Below, piece by piece: positions 9,501 through 16,014 of a stretch of 55,251 nt of DNA. The first letter of the stretch is position 1, and each line of letters begins with the position of its first letter. A program made the position numbers and the translations under genes. Source of the DNA: Caballeronia sp. (lineage in GTDB: Bacteria > Pseudomonadota > Gammaproteobacteria > Burkholderiales > Burkholderiaceae); contig NZ_JAQGMM010000133.1 in NCBI RefSeq assembly GCF_028292365.1, positions 1-55,251 on the forward strand, in the 5' to 3' direction. The notes under the pieces are model-generated. The model searched no databases, was not told the origin of the DNA, and saw nothing but the letters and a program-made list of their open reading frames with translations.

Positions 9501-9742
9501 TGGGCCGCTGTCCGCGGCTGCCCAGCCCCCGCGAGTGCAAAGTCGATGAGCGCGTCATGCGCGGCGGCGACGTAGGCATTGCCGATCAGCTCCTTGTCAG
9601 AGAAGTCAATCGCGATGTACTTCTCGTGGATCAGGATGCCGCTGATGTACAGCACCGCGCTCAGGTCGAGCAGATAGATCAGCAACAGCTTGCGGCCGAC
9701 ACGAAGGCGCGCGAGAAATCGGAATAACAGGTTGCGTTTCAT
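6563..9742 (-). CDS. Membrane HAMP-PAS-PAS-GGDEF-EAL cyclic-di-GMP protein
   Basis: A 1059-residue sensor. Predicted order: transmembrane helix 1 (about 17-38), a helical periplasmic domain (about 39-297), transmembrane helix 2 (about 298-322, LGTALFLLCAILSMVYFVA), HAMP (about 323-375), two PAS domains (about 390-480 and 500-620), GGDEF (about 630-790) and EAL (about 805-1055). The cyclase motif RLGGDEF (about residue 707) is intact, with an RxxD inhibitory site (RSRD) five residues before it. The EAL signature reads EGLLRW instead of EALLRW, while LDDFGTGYSSL and the later EGVE block are present, so both activities are plausible. The periplasmic ligand is unknown. It lies alone at the left edge of the island, with no clear partner. 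Confidence 0.93.
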   Translation of the reverse strand: MKRNLLFRFLARLRVGRKLLLIYLLDLSAVLYISGILIHEKYIAIDFSDKELIGNAYVAAAHDALIDFALAGAGQPRTAAQLQRTANRLVDAEGRYGANMQSAEINARVLAVLAASAMPQASAATVDGGLKATRELVTRVGNQSNLILDPDLDSYYSMSLSILRYPELLDDVNRIGRHLHDAGTSRRATPMSRDEMRTRYLVLEGQLDAVLQGLRSDYAEASAANAPLAGTIGPPVGRMLAAIDAYRRVAGAAVDAGSTVDTLTALDGAQQRVVASVSDAWSVTGNQLERLLSERVRGLFERMWLHLGTALFLLCAILSMVYFVAQQISRPLRQLARVMDTVRRTGDHSLRASWHSQDEIGQLVRGFNDMLAQLDRERDVQKELAATARASAAQHALVEATPVPMVVTAIPGHEVLHVNKPALYWLNGCTVDPWAFGLDSEVRARFFQQLSDREAVDEFEVHWKAASEPTWAMLSARRFNFQGRDAVLTAFTPINQIKLMEQRLELWGKVFEASSEAILILDAQRRLVTANASFYRATGYRPDEVAGREPAFLFGAQEHDDIFPTVIDSVDRLSAWHGEAHVRRRAGSDYPAWLMLSAVRDRRANVSHYICTLIDITDRKKSEARIQFLAEHDVLTELPNRGLFVKRLDVALGNARRTGRRIAVLFIDLDRFKNVNDSLGHHIGDNLLRSVSRRLLQAVRSRDTVSRLGGDEFTVILNGVSNAADVMRTIDERLLPLVRQPHELGGHTLQVSCSVGVALFPDDGEDIETLMQNADTAMYQAKGAGRNLVKFFAPDMAERARYRLTLEACLRTAIGTQEFRLEYQPCVDAHTGTLVAVEGLLRWNSPQIGIVSPAQFIPVAEDTRLIIPIGAWVIDEACQQIAAWDAEGLMPVRVSINLSAIQLSGRDLIGTLADSLARHRVDPWRLELEITETVLMDNAENYLATINAIRALGVKLSLDDFGTGYSSLSYLNRFPLDRLKIDRAFVLDMLDAPADLAIIRAIIELGHELGLRVVAEGVENEHQARILRTIGCDELQGFLFSKALSPADLWSWTNARKVA

Positions 9743-10036
9743 GGGCGCTGCCGCTCGACTGCGAAGCGTTCGCCCCGCGCGCCGTAAACCAGACGTTTCA
9801 CTGCGTTTCTCCGTGCGGGAACCTCGGACCCAGGTCAGGTTTGAAGTCGGCCCCCAATCATGCTATCGACCAGTTGAAGAAGTTCTTTAGCCAACGCTTA
9901 AAACTCCCCAACACGGTGCCGGAAACGCGGCATTATGGTGCGTAACATACCTGTCACGGATTTGCGTAGGGTCGTTCGCGTAACGGTATGACCACAGTCA
10001 ACTGAGCCGGCGAGCGGTCATTACACAGATTTCGCA

Positions 10037-10531
10037 TCAGGATTGAGCGGCCTCTGTCAACGAGCCACGCTTGCCGACAACGCGCTGAACCGATGGACGC
10101 CCGCTGATTGTCGAGACGGCGGCGAAGAATCCGACCGCTGTTTCGTCCTCGCGCCTGATGTGAAACCCCAGTTCCCTATGGAAAACCATCGATAGGTGCT
10201 TTGTCTTATAAACGTTGCTTCGCAGTTCAACTATCCCTTTTCGGCCGGCAAGCTCGGCAAGTTTGGAAAGCAGTTCAGACATTACTGCCGGCGTTCGAGA
10301 TAGCGGATGCGTGCTTAATCCGCTCACGAACCAGCAGGTTTCCGATTCCTGGTGGAGCATTGCGTATGCAACCAGTTCACCCGCGTTGCGCACCGAACAA
10401 ACTGCGCAGACCTCCAGCGACGCTTGCAAGCGCACGCGATGCTGATCGGCATCGAGGATGTCGCCGGCGCGCTAGGTATGTTCGCGCAGCGTGAGCAAAT
10501 CAAGCGCAAGGATTTCGTTGATCGTTGCCAT
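10037..10531 (-). pseudogene. GNAT acetyltransferase gene interrupted by an early amber codon
   Basis: Reading leftwards from the ATG at 10531, the frame gives MATINEILALDLLTLREHT, then TAG at 10474-10472, then continues in the same frame as RAGDILDADQHRVRLQASLEV and a normal GNAT core (GELVAYAMLHQE, SGLSTHPLSRTPAVMSELLSKLAEL, MVFHRELGFHIRR) to 10037. The open part can be read from a GTG at 10435, giving 132 residues, but this would lack the first strand and helix of the fold. A nonsense-mutated pseudogene is the simplest reading. Reinitiation or amber readthrough are alternatives. It lies downstream of urtB on the same strand. Confidence 0.7.
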
Positions 10532-10670
10532 CTTGCTGAATACTTTACTTGGCAATCCCAAGCTCGATACGATAGCGGAAAGCCTCGGCGAATCCATACC
10601 CGGCCGGTTTAGCCGCCCGGTCCGGCCCAGGTCGTCGCGTTACCCTTCTCCCTTCGCGCACCGCGACCCG

Positions 10671-11573
10671 TCATCGTCGCAACTTCAGCGCGAATAGCCC
10701 TTGCGGCCTGAAATACAGCGCGACAATCACGAGGAGCAGGATGCTCGCCTTGGCCATCGAGCCGCTCAGGAGGAGTTCGAACATCGACTGAAGCTGGCCA
10801 ATCGCGAATGCTGAAAGGAAGGTTCCCAGCAAGCTTTCGATCCCGCCGAATACGACCACGATGAACGTGTCCACAATGTACTGCTGCCCTGTCGCGGGAC
10901 CCGTCGATGCCAGCATGGTCAGCGCACTGCCGGCGATCCCGGCAAGCCCGCAGCCCACTGCGAACGTCACGGCGTCGACCCGTTCGGTATCGATGCCGGC
11001 CGCGCCCGCCATCGCGCGATTTTGCATCACCGAACGAATGCGCAGCCCCCATCGGCTACGGAAAAGGAAGAGGTAAACCACGAGCGCCACCGCGAACGTC
11101 AGGAACAAAATGAAGATGCGGCTGAGCGGCAGCGCAATGTTCGGCGTCACGTTCCAGGCACCCTGCAGCCAGCTCACCGTAGGGACGCTGACATCGATCG
11201 GCCCGAATGTCTGGCGATACACCTGCTGGAGCACCAGTGAGAGCCCCCAGGTTGCCAGCATGGTGTCGAGGGGACGATGATAGAGACGGCGGATCATGAC
11301 CCGTTCGAGCACGAAACCCACAGCCGCGGTCACGGTGAAGGCAATCACGATTCCCACCAGGAAATAGGCGCCCATCAGCGAGGGAAGCCAGCGCTGGAAT
11401 ATCACCGCGGTCATATAGGTCATATACGCGCCCAGCGCCATGAGTTCGCCGTGCGCCATGTTGATCACGCCCATCAACCCGAAGACGATGGCAAGGCCCA
11501 CCGCCATCAAGGCAAGGACCGTGAATAGCGATAAGCCGTTGAATACCTGGACGAGAAAGGTGTCAAGAGACAT
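10671..11573 (-). CDS. urtB: Urea/short-chain amide ABC transporter permease UrtB
   Basis: A 300-residue LivH/UrtB-type inner-membrane permease with about eight hydrophobic segments. The family start MSLDTFLVQVFNGLSLFTVLALMAVGLAIVFGLMGVINMAHGE is clear: the FGxMGVINxAHGE loop is conserved in this class, and later GIESLLGTFLSAFAIGQL is typical. It is shorter than Urt permeases with a long N-terminal periplasmic extension and is closer to the FmdE-like amide permeases. It follows urtA by 69 bases. Its natural partners UrtC, UrtD and UrtE are encoded about 18 kb away in the same island. Ligand assignment (urea against formamide/acetamide) is inference. Confidence 0.88.
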   Translation of the reverse strand: MSLDTFLVQVFNGLSLFTVLALMAVGLAIVFGLMGVINMAHGELMALGAYMTYMTAVIFQRWLPSLMGAYFLVGIVIAFTVTAAVGFVLERVMIRRLYHRPLDTMLATWGLSLVLQQVYRQTFGPIDVSVPTVSWLQGAWNVTPNIALPLSRIFILFLTFAVALVVYLFLFRSRWGLRIRSVMQNRAMAGAAGIDTERVDAVTFAVGCGLAGIAGSALTMLASTGPATGQQYIVDTFIVVVFGGIESLLGTFLSAFAIGQLQSMFELLLSGSMAKASILLLVIVALYFRPQGLFALKLRR

Positions 11574-11642
11574 GGGGCGACCCTGTAAGCGAACATCGGG
11601 AGCGCCAGGAAACAGGGCTCTCGATGTTCTTCATCAAGCGAC

Positions 11643-12836
11643 TTAACCGAGCTTCGGGAAGGGGTTCGGTTCGATCAGCGGCGATTCGTAAATGATGTCG
11701 ACCTGGCCGTCGGGTTTGAACATCCCGATGAGGGAATGCTTCCATAAGTGATGGTTGCTGACATGAAAATGCACGTCCCCTTCGGGCGCGCTCCAGCCGA
11801 GTCCGGATGACGCGGCCACCACCTTGGCGACGTCGGTGCTCTGCGCTTTCTCGACGCCCAGCTTCCACAAATAGACCGCCGTATAGGCCGCTTCGAGCGT
11901 GTCGCCAAGCACACGGTCCTGTCCATATTTCGCCTTGAAGGCCTTCACGAATTTTTCGTTCTGAGGGTTCTTCTCGCTCTGGAAATAGCCCATGCACGAA
12001 TAGACTCCCACCAGATTGTCCGTGCCGATACCGATCGCTTCTTCCTCGGTCACGGCGAGCGCCATGATTGCCTGGTTCTTGCCCGTGATGCCTACCGAGT
12101 TGAGCTGCTTGTAGAAAGCAACGTTCGAACCACCAACAATCGTCGAGAGAATCACGTCCGGCTTGGCCGCCTTGATCTTGCTGATGACCGACGAGAACTC
12201 GGTTGCGCCCAGCGGGAAATAGTCTTCTCCAAGCACCGTGCCGCCGGCCTTGGCAATTGCCGCCTTGGCAATGCGGTTGGTCGTCCGCGGCCAGATGTAG
12301 TCGGAGCCGATCAGGTAGAACTTCTTGCCCTTGTTCTTCGCCAGCCAGTTGACCGCGGGAATGGTTTGCTGCGTGGCTTCCTGCCCGGTGTACATGATGT
12401 TCTTCGACATCTCCAGCCCTTCGTAATACGTCGGGTAATAGAGCAGGCCGTTATAGCGTTCGAACACCGGCAGCACCGCCTTGCGCGAGGCTGAGGTATA
12501 GCAGCCGAACACGGCCGCCACCTTGTCGCTCTCGACGAGCTTCTGCGCCTTTTCCGCGAAGGTCGGCCAGTCGCTGGCTCCGTCTTCGACAATCGGCGAA
12601 ATCGGCCGGCCCATGACACCGCCGGCGGCGTTGATCTCGTCGATAGCGAGTTTTTCGGCATCCACCACATGGGCTTCGGCGATCGCGATCGTGCCGGTCA
12701 GCGAATGCAGGATGCCCACCTTGATCGGGTCCGCGGCGTTTGCCGCGCGTGCGCCCAGCATGAGCGCTCCCGGGATCGCACTGGCGGCAGTCGCGGCGGC
12801 GGCGGTCTTCAAAAAGTCGCGGCGAGAATTCTTCAT
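11643..12836 (-). CDS. urtA: Urea/short-chain amide ABC transporter substrate-binding protein UrtA
   Basis: A 397-residue periplasmic binding protein starting MKNSRRDFLKTAAAATAASAIPGALM, a twin-arginine signal (RRDFLK). The ATG at 12836 is chosen over upstream in-frame starts because GAAGG precedes it at good spacing. The mature part starts ADPIKVGILHSLTGTIAIAE. FGCYTSASRKAVLPVFERYNGLLYYPTYYEGLEMSKNIMYTG is the hallmark of the UrtA/FmdD/AmiC group, which binds urea or short amides rather than amino acids. It is transcribed with urtB behind a sigma-54-type promoter and an attenuator-like leader, divergent from its regulatory paralogue AmiC. Confidence 0.92.
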   Translation of the reverse strand: MKNSRRDFLKTAAAATAASAIPGALMLGARAANAADPIKVGILHSLTGTIAIAEAHVVDAEKLAIDEINAAGGVMGRPISPIVEDGASDWPTFAEKAQKLVESDKVAAVFGCYTSASRKAVLPVFERYNGLLYYPTYYEGLEMSKNIMYTGQEATQQTIPAVNWLAKNKGKKFYLIGSDYIWPRTTNRIAKAAIAKAGGTVLGEDYFPLGATEFSSVISKIKAAKPDVILSTIVGGSNVAFYKQLNSVGITGKNQAIMALAVTEEEAIGIGTDNLVGVYSCMGYFQSEKNPQNEKFVKAFKAKYGQDRVLGDTLEAAYTAVYLWKLGVEKAQSTDVAKVVAASSGLGWSAPEGDVHFHVSNHHLWKHSLIGMFKPDGQVDIIYESPLIEPNPFPKLG

Positions 12837-12862
12837 GGTGCCTTCATCGAGAAAAGGTAAAC

Positions 12863-12906
12863 GAAAAAAAGCCCGCAACTAAGGATGACTTAGTTGTCGG
12901 GCTTTT
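12863..12906 (-). terminator. Leader terminator (attenuator) of urtAB
   Basis: On the minus strand AAAAAGCCCG-A-CAACTAAG is followed by a short loop, then CTTAGTTG-CGGGCT and a run of T. It lies inside the 5' leader, about 27 bases before the urtA ATG, so it would stop transcription before the gene unless countered. The same arrangement recurs in two other leaders of the island. Confidence 0.88.
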
Positions 12907-12914
12907 TGGCCATT

Positions 12915-12944
12915 GCCGCAAATGACACCTTTGTCACATGCGGC
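12915..12944 (-). promoter_or_regulatory. Putative ANTAR-binding hairpin in urtAB leader
   Basis: On the minus strand the outer stem GCCGCA/TGCGGC, a 2x2 internal loop and the inner stem TGAC/GTCA enclose hexaloop AAAGGT (12927-12932). A at loop position 1 and G at position 4 are the bases known to be required by ANTAR proteins such as NasR and EutV. It ends 8 bases before the terminator. The second hairpin usual for ANTAR targets is not obvious. Confidence 0.7.
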
Positions 12945-13003
12945 GGAATTCACTATGATCGGTCTGCAGGACTGGCGTGCTGCTCCAGATCACGAACGTT
13001 AGT

Positions 13004-13020
13004 CAGCAAGGTTCATGCCA
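13004..13020 (-). promoter_or_regulatory. Sigma-54 promoter of urtAB
   Basis: On the minus strand TGGCATG-AACC-TTGCT matches the -24/-12 consensus TGGCACG-N4-TTGCW with one mismatch, and GG and GC are exactly 10 bases apart. The expected start is near 12992, giving a leader of about 155 nt that contains the hairpin and terminator. Confidence 0.75.
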
Positions 13021-13160
13021 AAAATGGCCGCATCCGGATTCGATTCGGCCACCCGCTTGGCACCGCCTTATACATTGAATGAACGACGACGCGGCAAGCT
13101 CATGAAGTCTCTTTTTTTGTCTGGCCGTGCCTGCATTCGGCACGCCAATTTGTGGCAGAC

Positions 13161-13179
13161 GCGCACTTCAACTGTGCGC
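13161..13179. promoter_or_regulatory. NtrC-like upstream activator dyad between urtA and amiC
   Basis: GCGCAC-TTCAACT-GTGCGC is a perfect dyad containing GCAC-N7-GTGC, the core of known NtrC sites. It lies about 145-155 bases upstream of the urtAB -24 box and about 80 bases before the amiC ATG. The same arms occur upstream of the long urease/amidase operon. Assignment to NtrC is inference. Confidence 0.6.
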
Positions 13180-13256
13180 ATCACGGTCCCTGCGCACAAG
13201 TTTGGGCGAATCGAGGCAATAACGAAAAGGCGCGTCGGCGCAACAGGAAGCTCACT

Positions 13257-14438
13257 ATGTCTTCGCCCATGTATGAACCCGTGAAAATCGGTGTGGTGTA
13301 TTCGACCACGGGGGTAACCGGTCTTATCGAATCCACGCAGCAGAGCGCCACCCTCTTCGCGGCCGACGAGATCAACCAGGCCGGCGGTATCAACGGTCGG
13401 CAGATCCAGTTGTATCTGCGCGATCCGGGTTCCATTGCCGCGAACTATGCTTCCATGCTGGAACAACTGATCGTGGAGGACGGCGTGCGGCTCTTCATGG
13501 GCTGCTATATGTCCAGTGGCCGCAAGGCCGTGATTCCGGTGGTCGAGCGGCACAATGCGCTGCTCTTCTACCCCACGCTTTACGAAGGCTTCGAATACAG
13601 CCGCAATGTCTTTTGCACGGGCACGCTGCCCAACCAGACCTGCGTGCCGCTCGCGGACTACATGCTGGAGAACTTCGGTTCGCGCGTGTTCATGCTCGGC
13701 TCGGATTACATTTACCCGTACGAGACGAATCGCATCATGAAGGACTTCGTGTTCGAGCGCGGCGGCGAAACGGTCGATGAAATCTACGTGCCGCTCGACG
13801 CGAGCGAGGACAGTTACCGGACCATCACCGACCGCATTGCCGCGCTTTCGCCGGACTTCGTTTTCTCGACGGTGGTCGGCGTAGGTGTCGAGCGCCTGTA
13901 CCGCAGCTTCGCAAAAAGCGGCCTCGACCCGAACGCAATTCCCATTGCCAGCGTGACGACATCGGAAGCGGAAATCGCCGCAATGGGCGCGCACCTCGGC
14001 GAAGGCCATTTCACCTCGGCCTCCTACTTCCAGTCTGTCGATACCCCTACCAACCGCGCCTGCATCGACAATTACCGTCGCTTCATGGGCGGCGACGCCG
14101 TCACCAACATGTGCTGGGAGGCGGCTTACTTCCAGATGCACGTGCTCGCTAATGCCATGCGCAGCATGGGGTCATCCGGCAGCGACAACCCGGTGTCGCT
14201 GTTGCGCGTTTTACCGGGCATGGAGTTCGATGCGCCGCAAGGACGCATCCGCATGGACGAGGAAAACCACCACGCCTATCTGCATACGCGTATTGGCCGA
14301 TGCAACGCTTCAGGCCAATTCGACATCGTCGCCGCGATGCCCGCTCGCGTGCGCGCCGATCCCTTCGTGATCGCGCACAAGCCGGCCGAGGGCGGTCAAT
14401 TCGAAGGCCTCGCCCCCACGGTCGCCGGGAGCCGCTGA
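13257..14438 (+). CDS. amiC: AmiC-type amide-binding regulatory protein
   Basis: A 393-residue cytoplasmic paralogue of UrtA. It has no signal peptide: the ATG at 13257, behind AGGAAG, begins MSSPMYEPVKIGVVYSTTGVTGLIE directly. It shares the UrtA/AmiC ligand-site block FMGCYMSSGRKAVIPVVERHNALLFYPTLYEGFEYSRNV. In Pseudomonas, AmiC holds the antiterminator AmiR inactive and releases it when acetamide binds. The next gene is AmiR-like and starts on the last base of this stop codon (TGATG), so the two are translationally coupled. The inducer here could be DMF, formamide or another amide; the sequence does not decide. Confidence 0.9.
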   Translation: MSSPMYEPVKIGVVYSTTGVTGLIESTQQSATLFAADEINQAGGINGRQIQLYLRDPGSIAANYASMLEQLIVEDGVRLFMGCYMSSGRKAVIPVVERHNALLFYPTLYEGFEYSRNVFCTGTLPNQTCVPLADYMLENFGSRVFMLGSDYIYPYETNRIMKDFVFERGGETVDEIYVPLDASEDSYRTITDRIAALSPDFVFSTVVGVGVERLYRSFAKSGLDPNAIPIASVTTSEAEIAAMGAHLGEGHFTSASYFQSVDTPTNRACIDNYRRFMGGDAVTNMCWEAAYFQMHVLANAMRSMGSSGSDNPVSLLRVLPGMEFDAPQGRIRMDEENHHAYLHTRIGRCNASGQFDIVAAMPARVRADPFVIAHKPAEGGQFEGLAPTVAGSR

Positions 14439-15037
14439 TGACGCGCAGCCAGCCCACGCTGCAGTCCTTGCAGGACATACGTTCGCTGCGCATAGCGGTC
14501 GTGCACCCGCCCGACCAGGACCGGGATGAACTGCTCGGGCACCTGAAGCGGATCGGCTGCAAGGTCCAGGTGTGCTGGCCAAACCTGGACGCGGAACTCC
14601 ACGATGTCGACCTGGTGATCATGGCGGTGAATCCGCAGACTGCGGCATGTCATTTCGAGTGGCTCGGCCAGGAAGGCGCGCCGCCCATCATTCCGGTGGT
14701 CACCTATGAGAACCCCGTGGTGATCCAGGCGGTCATGCAACTGAATGCGTTCAGCGTAATTCCGTCGCCGGTGCGTTCGTTTGGCATACTGACCGCGATT
14801 GCGGTGACGCTCGCGCAGCACAAGACGCAAAAAACACTTGAGAAAAACATCAGGCGGGTGGAAGAAAAATCCGCCAAGCAACGGACGATCGAACTCGCGA
14901 AGTCGATTCTCATGAAGACCCAACAGATCTCCGATAAAGACGCATACCTTCTCCTTCAAACGCAGGCGCGCGTGAATCACTTGCACATAGAATCGGTAGC
15001 CGACGAAATCGTGAGAGCGGCAGCTGTCAGGACTTAA
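14438..15037 (+). CDS. amiR: AmiR-type ANTAR transcription antiterminator
   Basis: A 199-residue RNA-binding regulator: a pseudo-receiver domain (about 15-130, LRIAVVHPPDQDRDELLGHL, lacking the usual phospho-acceptor pattern), a coiled coil (about 133-155), then the ANTAR domain (about 150-195, TIELAKSILMKTQQISDKDAYLLLQ, with the conserved AKxILM and DAYxLL positions). The start is the ATG overlapping the amiC stop. Its expected targets are the three hexaloop-hairpin/terminator leaders of this island, one of which begins about 250 bases downstream. A second AmiR-like gene lies at 32155-32763. Confidence 0.92.
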   Translation: MTRSQPTLQSLQDIRSLRIAVVHPPDQDRDELLGHLKRIGCKVQVCWPNLDAELHDVDLVIMAVNPQTAACHFEWLGQEGAPPIIPVVTYENPVVIQAVMQLNAFSVIPSPVRSFGILTAIAVTLAQHKTQKTLEKNIRRVEEKSAKQRTIELAKSILMKTQQISDKDAYLLLQTQARVNHLHIESVADEIVRAAAVRT

Positions 15038-15080
15038 GACTTCACGCATGCAGTGCGATGCGCACCAAACCAATCCGAAG

Positions 15081-15099
15081 ACGCACCTCGATTGCGCAT
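15081..15099. promoter_or_regulatory. Weak NtrC-like dyad upstream of DMFase operon
   Basis: GCACCTCGATTGCGC (GCAC-N7-GCGC) matches the GCAC-N7-GTGC core with one mismatch and lies about 110 bases upstream of the sigma-54 promoter. A reversed dyad GTGCG-ATG-CGCAC lies just before it. This is much weaker than the dyads at the other two operons. Confidence 0.35.
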
Positions 15100-15196
15100 A
15101 TGATCCAGGCGCGAATTTGATGCACAAGAGACCGCACTACACGCAGCATCAGTCAGCACAAGCGCCAGAAGTGAAATCGCCATGACCCGAAAATGT

Positions 15197-15213
15197 GGGC
15201 ATGCTTGTTGCAT
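15197..15213 (+). promoter_or_regulatory. Sigma-54 promoter of the DMFase operon
   Basis: GGGCATG-CTTG-TTGCAT matches TGGCACG-N4-TTGCW with GG-N10-GC spacing. Transcription would start near 15223, leaving a leader of about 268 nt that includes the hexaloop hairpin and terminator. Confidence 0.7.
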
Positions 15214-15287
15214 TAAGATCGACGCACCACGTATTCGTTTCTGTTGATCGAAGCGGAACGGAAGCAACAAAGCGCACCCTCTTGATG

Positions 15288-15315
15288 CCGGACGAGACAA
15301 AGACGTCTCGGGCGG
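15288..15315 (+). promoter_or_regulatory. Putative ANTAR-binding hairpin in DMFase operon leader
   Basis: Stem CGAGAC/GTCTCG (with outer CCG/CGG pairing) encloses hexaloop AAAGAC at 15299-15304. Loop A1 and G4 are present. It ends 8 bases before the leader terminator, as in the other two leaders. Confidence 0.72.
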
Positions 15316-15323
15316 TAACGGCC

Positions 15324-15366
15324 AAAAAGCCCGATTTGCCAGTGTTCCTGGCGATCGGGCTTTTTG
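15324..15366 (+). terminator. Leader terminator (attenuator) of DMFase operon
   Basis: AAAAAGCCCGAT, an inner TTGCCAG/CTGGCG stem, ATCGGGC and TTTTT form a strong intrinsic terminator about 125 bases before the first gene. The 5' flank CGGCCAAAAAGCCCGA is nearly identical in all three leaders. Confidence 0.88.
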
Positions 15367-15490
15367 CGTTTTGACGCGTGTCACATGTCGGTTCGGTCTG
15401 GTAAAGCGGATGCCGGACCGATCGACTTGCATTGGCGCTCCGACATTAATAATTCGTAATCCTTCCAAATTTCCTGAAGAGGATGAACCC

Positions 15491-15931
15491 ATGATACCGA
15501 TTCCGAAGAAAGGAACGCCGGAACGCGATCGGCTGATCGCGCTTCACAAGGAATGCACCGAGTCCATGCATGGCGTGGCGGGCTTTTCGGTCCTCAGGTG
15601 CGGCACGCCCGGCGACACCACCGTCGTCACCGGCGGCACGCACGAACACGCCGATCTCAGGCGCGTGCTGCTGCGCATGCGCGGGGCATCGCCGAAAAAC
15701 AAACTGGTGATCATCTGCACGAAGGTCGATGCCGAATGGCGCATCGGCCGCCTGTCAGGCATTCGCGGCGTCCCGCCCGTGTTCGCCACAGACGAAATAT
15801 ACGCAAGCGAACAGGACATCCAGCACACGATCTTCCTGATGCGTCTGGACGAGATGCCCGAGACCGACGGCATGCCGGAACACTATACGCAGGGCTACAA
15901 GCGTCGGGACGACAACTGGCCGGTGACCTGA
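15491..15931 (+). CDS. N,N-dimethylformamidase small (alpha) subunit, divergent
   Basis: A 146-residue protein placed directly before the DMFase large subunit. The start at 15491 is chosen because GAGG precedes it at good spacing. The C-terminal half (DAEWRIGRLSGIRGVPPVF, then EQDIQHTIFLMRLDEM) has the spacing of W, R-I and the I-F-L-x-R-x-D/E block that I recall from the roughly 132-residue DMFase small subunits of Paracoccus and Alcaligenes. The N-terminal half looks unrelated to them. In known enzymes the small subunit binds the large one as an alpha2beta2 unit and does not hold the iron. The assignment rests on position plus this partial resemblance. An unrelated accessory protein is the alternative. 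Confidence 0.65.
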   Translation: MIPIPKKGTPERDRLIALHKECTESMHGVAGFSVLRCGTPGDTTVVTGGTHEHADLRRVLLRMRGASPKNKLVIICTKVDAEWRIGRLSGIRGVPPVFATDEIYASEQDIQHTIFLMRLDEMPETDGMPEHYTQGYKRRDDNWPVT

Positions 15932-16014
15932 TTCGCGCGTAGCAACGTCTCTTTCGATGCTGTATCCCTACGACCACCGCTCGATGAGCGGCATGAAGGC
16001 AGGAGCCAATTACC

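Noticed and set aside
10324..10509. 61-residue frame overlapping the GNAT region
   Set aside because: It is in another frame than the GNAT core and has no GNAT features.
12863..12960. A second hexaloop hairpin (P1/P2 pair) in the leaders
   Set aside because: I could not find a second hairpin with loop A1 and G4 in any of the three leaders, so only the single hairpins are reported.
13056..13076. TTGGCACCGCCTTATACAT as a sigma-54 promoter for amiC
   Set aside because: It has TGGCAC but lacks the GC at the -12 position; the TATACA could belong to a sigma-70 promoter, but no -35 is convincing.
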